A stretch of DNA of 8,255 nt, from contig JAHJQP010000155.1 in the NCBI GenBank assembly GCA_018819165.1, positions 1-8,255 of the forward strand, given 5' to 3'. The notes beneath the pieces were generated by a model, which was not told the origin of the DNA, made no database searches, and saw only the letters and a list, made by a program, of their open reading frames with translations. Shown piece after piece: positions 6,506 through 8,255 of the stretch (positions are counted from its first letter, which is position 1; each line of letters begins with the position of its first letter). The translations under genes and the position numbers were made by a program. The DNA is from Pseudomonadota bacterium. Its GTDB lineage: Bacteria > Desulfobacterota > Syntrophia > Syntrophales > UBA5619.

Positions 6506-6637
6506 TTCCTCGATAATTATGATACGGATGATAGAAAGCTGGATGTCTGAAGCCGGAAGAATTTCGAAGACTCGCTTCTTGAACGAAAGAATATTGACAA
6601 ATCTGAAGAACTAAAGCAAATACACAAAAAGTTCTAA
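6506..6637 (+). pseudogene. Possible short coding remnant, interrupted
   Basis: One plus-strand frame is open from 6506 to 6547, stops at a TGA (6548-6550), and is open again to a TAA at 6635-6637. The translation is charged and protein-like: LDNYDTDDRKLDV before the stop, then NFEDSLLERKNIDKSEELKQ and a basic end. No start codon with a ribosome binding site is apparent and I recognise no family. It could be chance in AT-rich DNA. Confidence 0.15.
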
Positions 6638-6684
6638 ATATCCTGTCCATCAAAGCATCATTAACAACCCCGGCGAGGTGATTT

Positions 6685-6711
6685 ATGGTTGCGCGGAAAA
6701 TACGACCCTGA
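6685..6711 (+). CDS. Possible 8-codon upstream ORF / leader peptide
   Basis: ATG at 6685 encodes MVARKIRP followed by TGA. GAGGTGA (6675-6681) lies 3 nt upstream, the same element at the same spacing as the start of the next gene (6732-6738 before 6742), so ribosomes could well initiate here. It ends 30 nt before the main start. It may be a leader that affects translation of the downstream gene, or a duplicated initiation region without function. Confidence 0.35.
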   Translation: MVARKIRP

Positions 6712-6741
6712 GAAATTCATACAATCACTGGGAGGTGAGAT

Positions 6742-8076
6742 ATGGCGGAAGAAAAGAAAAAAAGGGCCATTACCCGCTTGGAATCAAGCGCCTTGGCTCG
6801 CCCCTTGGTCAACAAGATGTACATGGAAGGTGCTCTGGCGGGCATGGAGGAAAGGCCGGTGGCCTGGTCCATGGTCAACTGGTGGGAAGGTGATATCATC
6901 ATGAGGGCCATGGGTGTGACACCTGTCTACCCGGAGAACTTCGGTACGGTGTGCGCCGCGTTAGGTATGGCCCAGAAATACATGGGCGTGAGCGCCGCCG
7001 GGGGATTTCCCACCCATCTTTGCGGGTACGCCCAAAACACTATCGGCTACACGACGGAGATGAAGAGAGATGGCAAAGTGCCGGAAGGCGCCCCTCTGGG
7101 GGGCATGGCGCAACCCACCTTCATGCTCTGCTCCGAGGGCTACTGCGATGCCCGCTTTAAGTGGTTCCAGTCTCTGCGGCAGTTCTGGAACGTTCCGGTT
7201 TGGACTCTGCCTTTCCCGCATCCGGCGTACACCGATCCGAACCTGCAAGACGTCCATAAGGTCAACGTCGAATACATGGCGGTCGAACTCCAGGGATTCA
7301 TCGCGTTCCTCGAGAATCTCCTCAAGAAGAAGCTCGACCGGGACAAGCTGGAGACGATGCTGAACAACCAGGAGAAGGTGTTCGAGGTCTGGTGGAAAAT
7401 CAACGAACTGCGAAAGGCCAAGCCCTGCCCCATGCATGCCCGTGATTTCTGGACGATGATGGTTCCCTGCTTCTACATGGCCTATGATCCGGAAACCCTG
7501 GCGGTGTACCAACAGGTTTACAACGAGGTGAAGGCCCGTGTCGACAACGGCATCGGCGCCATCCCCGATGAAAAGTACCGCCTCGTCTTCTCGGAGCTTC
7601 CGCCGTGGCACAGCCTCGGATTTTTCGACAAGCTGGCCGAGCGGGGCTGGAACTTCGCCGCCGAGAGCACCAGCTATCATCCGCCTCCCCCCATGGAGCT
7701 TAACGGAGGGGGCGATCTCCTCTACCGGATCGCCCGCTGGACCTATTGGTCGTATATCAACACCCGCTATCGCGCTGCGAAGATGGGATATCCGGCGGTG
7801 GGAGCCGCCCAGCCCTACTACAACTGGGGTGTGGAATACAAAATAGACGGCATCTTAACCCATCCCCTCGTCACATGCCGGGCCGCGACCTTCGGGCTCA
7901 CCCATTCCATGAACGTGCTGCGGGACAAGCTGGACATACCGGGCATGAGCATACAAGGCGATATCGTGGATCTCACCGTCTTCGACGCGGCTACGGCCCT
8001 GAATCAGGCGCCGGCCTTCGAAGAGTCCATGGATCACTTCCGGAAAGTGAGAAAATCAAAAGGTCTCGACTGGTAA
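6742..8076 (+). CDS. 2-hydroxyacyl-CoA dehydratase / benzoyl-CoA reductase family subunit (HgdB/BcrB-like)
   Basis: A 444-residue cytoplasmic iron-sulfur protein of the family containing 2-hydroxyacyl-CoA dehydratase subunits and BcrB/BcrC of ATP-dependent benzoyl-CoA reductase. These enzymes use an ATP-driven activator to inject a low-potential electron into a thioester. Family landmarks: RPVAWSMVNWWEGDIIMRAM (38-57) and VYPENFG (62-68) near the N-terminus; HLCGYAQNTIGY (92-103); LCSEGYCDARFKWF (129-142) followed by NVPVWTLPFPHP (150-161); and IDGILTHPLVTCRAATFG (368-385) with GDIVDLTVF (406-414) near the end. By comparison with the family, Cys94, Cys135 and Cys379 are the likely [4Fe-4S] ligands; Cys71 and Cys130 are additional. 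Length fits the family. The ATG at 6742 is chosen for GGAGGTGA just upstream. The next subunit starts 24 bp after the stop. Dehydratase versus reductase, and the substrate, cannot be decided here. Confidence 0.85.
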   Translation: MAEEKKKRAITRLESSALARPLVNKMYMEGALAGMEERPVAWSMVNWWEGDIIMRAMGVTPVYPENFGTVCAALGMAQKYMGVSAAGGFPTHLCGYAQNTIGYTTEMKRDGKVPEGAPLGGMAQPTFMLCSEGYCDARFKWFQSLRQFWNVPVWTLPFPHPAYTDPNLQDVHKVNVEYMAVELQGFIAFLENLLKKKLDRDKLETMLNNQEKVFEVWWKINELRKAKPCPMHARDFWTMMVPCFYMAYDPETLAVYQQVYNEVKARVDNGIGAIPDEKYRLVFSELPPWHSLGFFDKLAERGWNFAAESTSYHPPPPMELNGGGDLLYRIARWTYWSYINTRYRAAKMGYPAVGAAQPYYNWGVEYKIDGILTHPLVTCRAATFGLTHSMNVLRDKLDIPGMSIQGDIVDLTVFDAATALNQAPAFEESMDHFRKVRKSKGLDW

Positions 8077-8100
8077 ACTATCCTGGAAAGGAGTCTGCTC

Positions 8101-8255
8101 ATGTCATCAAAAGGTCTGGCGAAAGCCAGGGACATCTATGCAAATCGGGCCGGCAGGGTTCGCGAACTCAAGGCGGAAGGGAAAAAGATCATGGGGTATG
8201 TCTGCGCCTATCCTCCTCTTGAGATGGTTACTGCTATGGATTATGCGCCGATCCG
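8101..8255 (+). CDS. Second 2-hydroxyacyl-CoA dehydratase / benzoyl-CoA reductase family subunit (N-terminal part)
   Basis: Only 51 codons lie in the window; the gene continues past the right edge. After a basic amphipathic start (MSSKGLAKARDIYANRAGRV) comes KKIMGYVCAYPPLEMVTAMD (28-47). It matches the family's N-terminal pattern of a hydrophobic strand, a cysteine-containing turn (Cys35) and a helix leading to APIR, as in HgdB and BcrC-type subunits. The ATG at 8101 has AAGGAG 7 nt upstream. The 24-bp gap from the previous gene and the usual two-subunit make-up of these enzymes suggest the products form a heterodimer. The activator ATPase and any CoA-transferase or ligase would be expected further downstream. 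Confidence 0.8.
   Translation, partial: MSSKGLAKARDIYANRAGRVRELKAEGKKIMGYVCAYPPLEMVTAMDYAPI

Larger units (their letters stand above)
6261..6741. other. AT-rich divergent intergenic region
   Basis: This 481-bp gap separates the leftward transporter operon from the rightward dehydratase-family genes and is clearly richer in A and T than the flanking genes. It contains back-to-back promoter candidates, phased T-tracts, an inverted repeat at 6457-6470, a possible upstream ORF at 6685-6711 and a possible gene remnant at 6506-6637. I recognise no tRNA, riboswitch, insertion sequence or terminator in it. Confidence 0.7.

Noticed and set aside
6474..6614. 46-codon plus-strand ORF starting MQYFTVIIGF
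   Set aside because: No good ribosome binding site and no recognisable family; the sequence lies in AT-rich intergenic DNA where such frames arise by chance.
6961..7680. 239-codon minus-strand open frame opposite the dehydratase-family subunit
   Set aside because: It is fully contained in a well-supported gene and shows no recognisable motif.

Overview
The window looks like part of a GC-rich anaerobic bacterial chromosome. My best guess is a Desulfobacterota/deltaproteobacterial sulfate reducer or syntroph. That rests on a TAXI-type TRAP transporter standing beside a pair of 2-hydroxyacyl-CoA dehydratase/benzoyl-CoA reductase-family subunits, an oxygen-sensitive iron-sulfur enzyme family typical of anaerobes. 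The assignment is inference from gene content only.

Layout. Five genes lie on the minus strand and read leftward. The transcription order is: TAXI solute-binding protein (5256-6260), DUF1850 protein (4671-5177), fused 4TM/12TM TRAP permease (1916-4660), class III PLP aminotransferase (522-1919), and, after a 266-bp gap, the N-terminal part of a dihydrodipicolinate-reductase-like dehydrogenase (1-255, cut by the window edge). The first four look like one operon: 10 bp separate DUF1850 from the permease, and permease and aminotransferase overlap by 4 bp (ATGA). A strong intrinsic-terminator hairpin sits between the binding-protein gene and the rest, so binding protein should be made in excess. 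Two genes on the plus strand (6742-8076 and 8101 to the window end) encode consecutive subunits of the HgdB/BcrB/BcrC iron-sulfur family, 24 bp apart, each with a good ribosome binding site.

The AT-rich divergent region 6261-6741 holds back-to-back sigma70-like promoters, helically phased T-tracts, a perfect inverted repeat near the predicted plus-strand start, a possible 8-codon upstream ORF and perhaps a decayed coding remnant.

How it may work together (inference): the TAXI-TRAP system imports an amino or organic acid, the co-translated aminotransferase removes or transfers its amino group, the COG3804-type dehydrogenase acts on an amino/oxo intermediate, and the divergent pair carries out a radical dehydration or reduction of a CoA thioester. 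No substrate can be read from the sequence. The most unusual local signal is at the DUF1850 start. The terminator hairpin lies between an AAGGAG Shine-Dalgarno and the ATG, so that folding it would bring the two to a normal 9-nt spacing.
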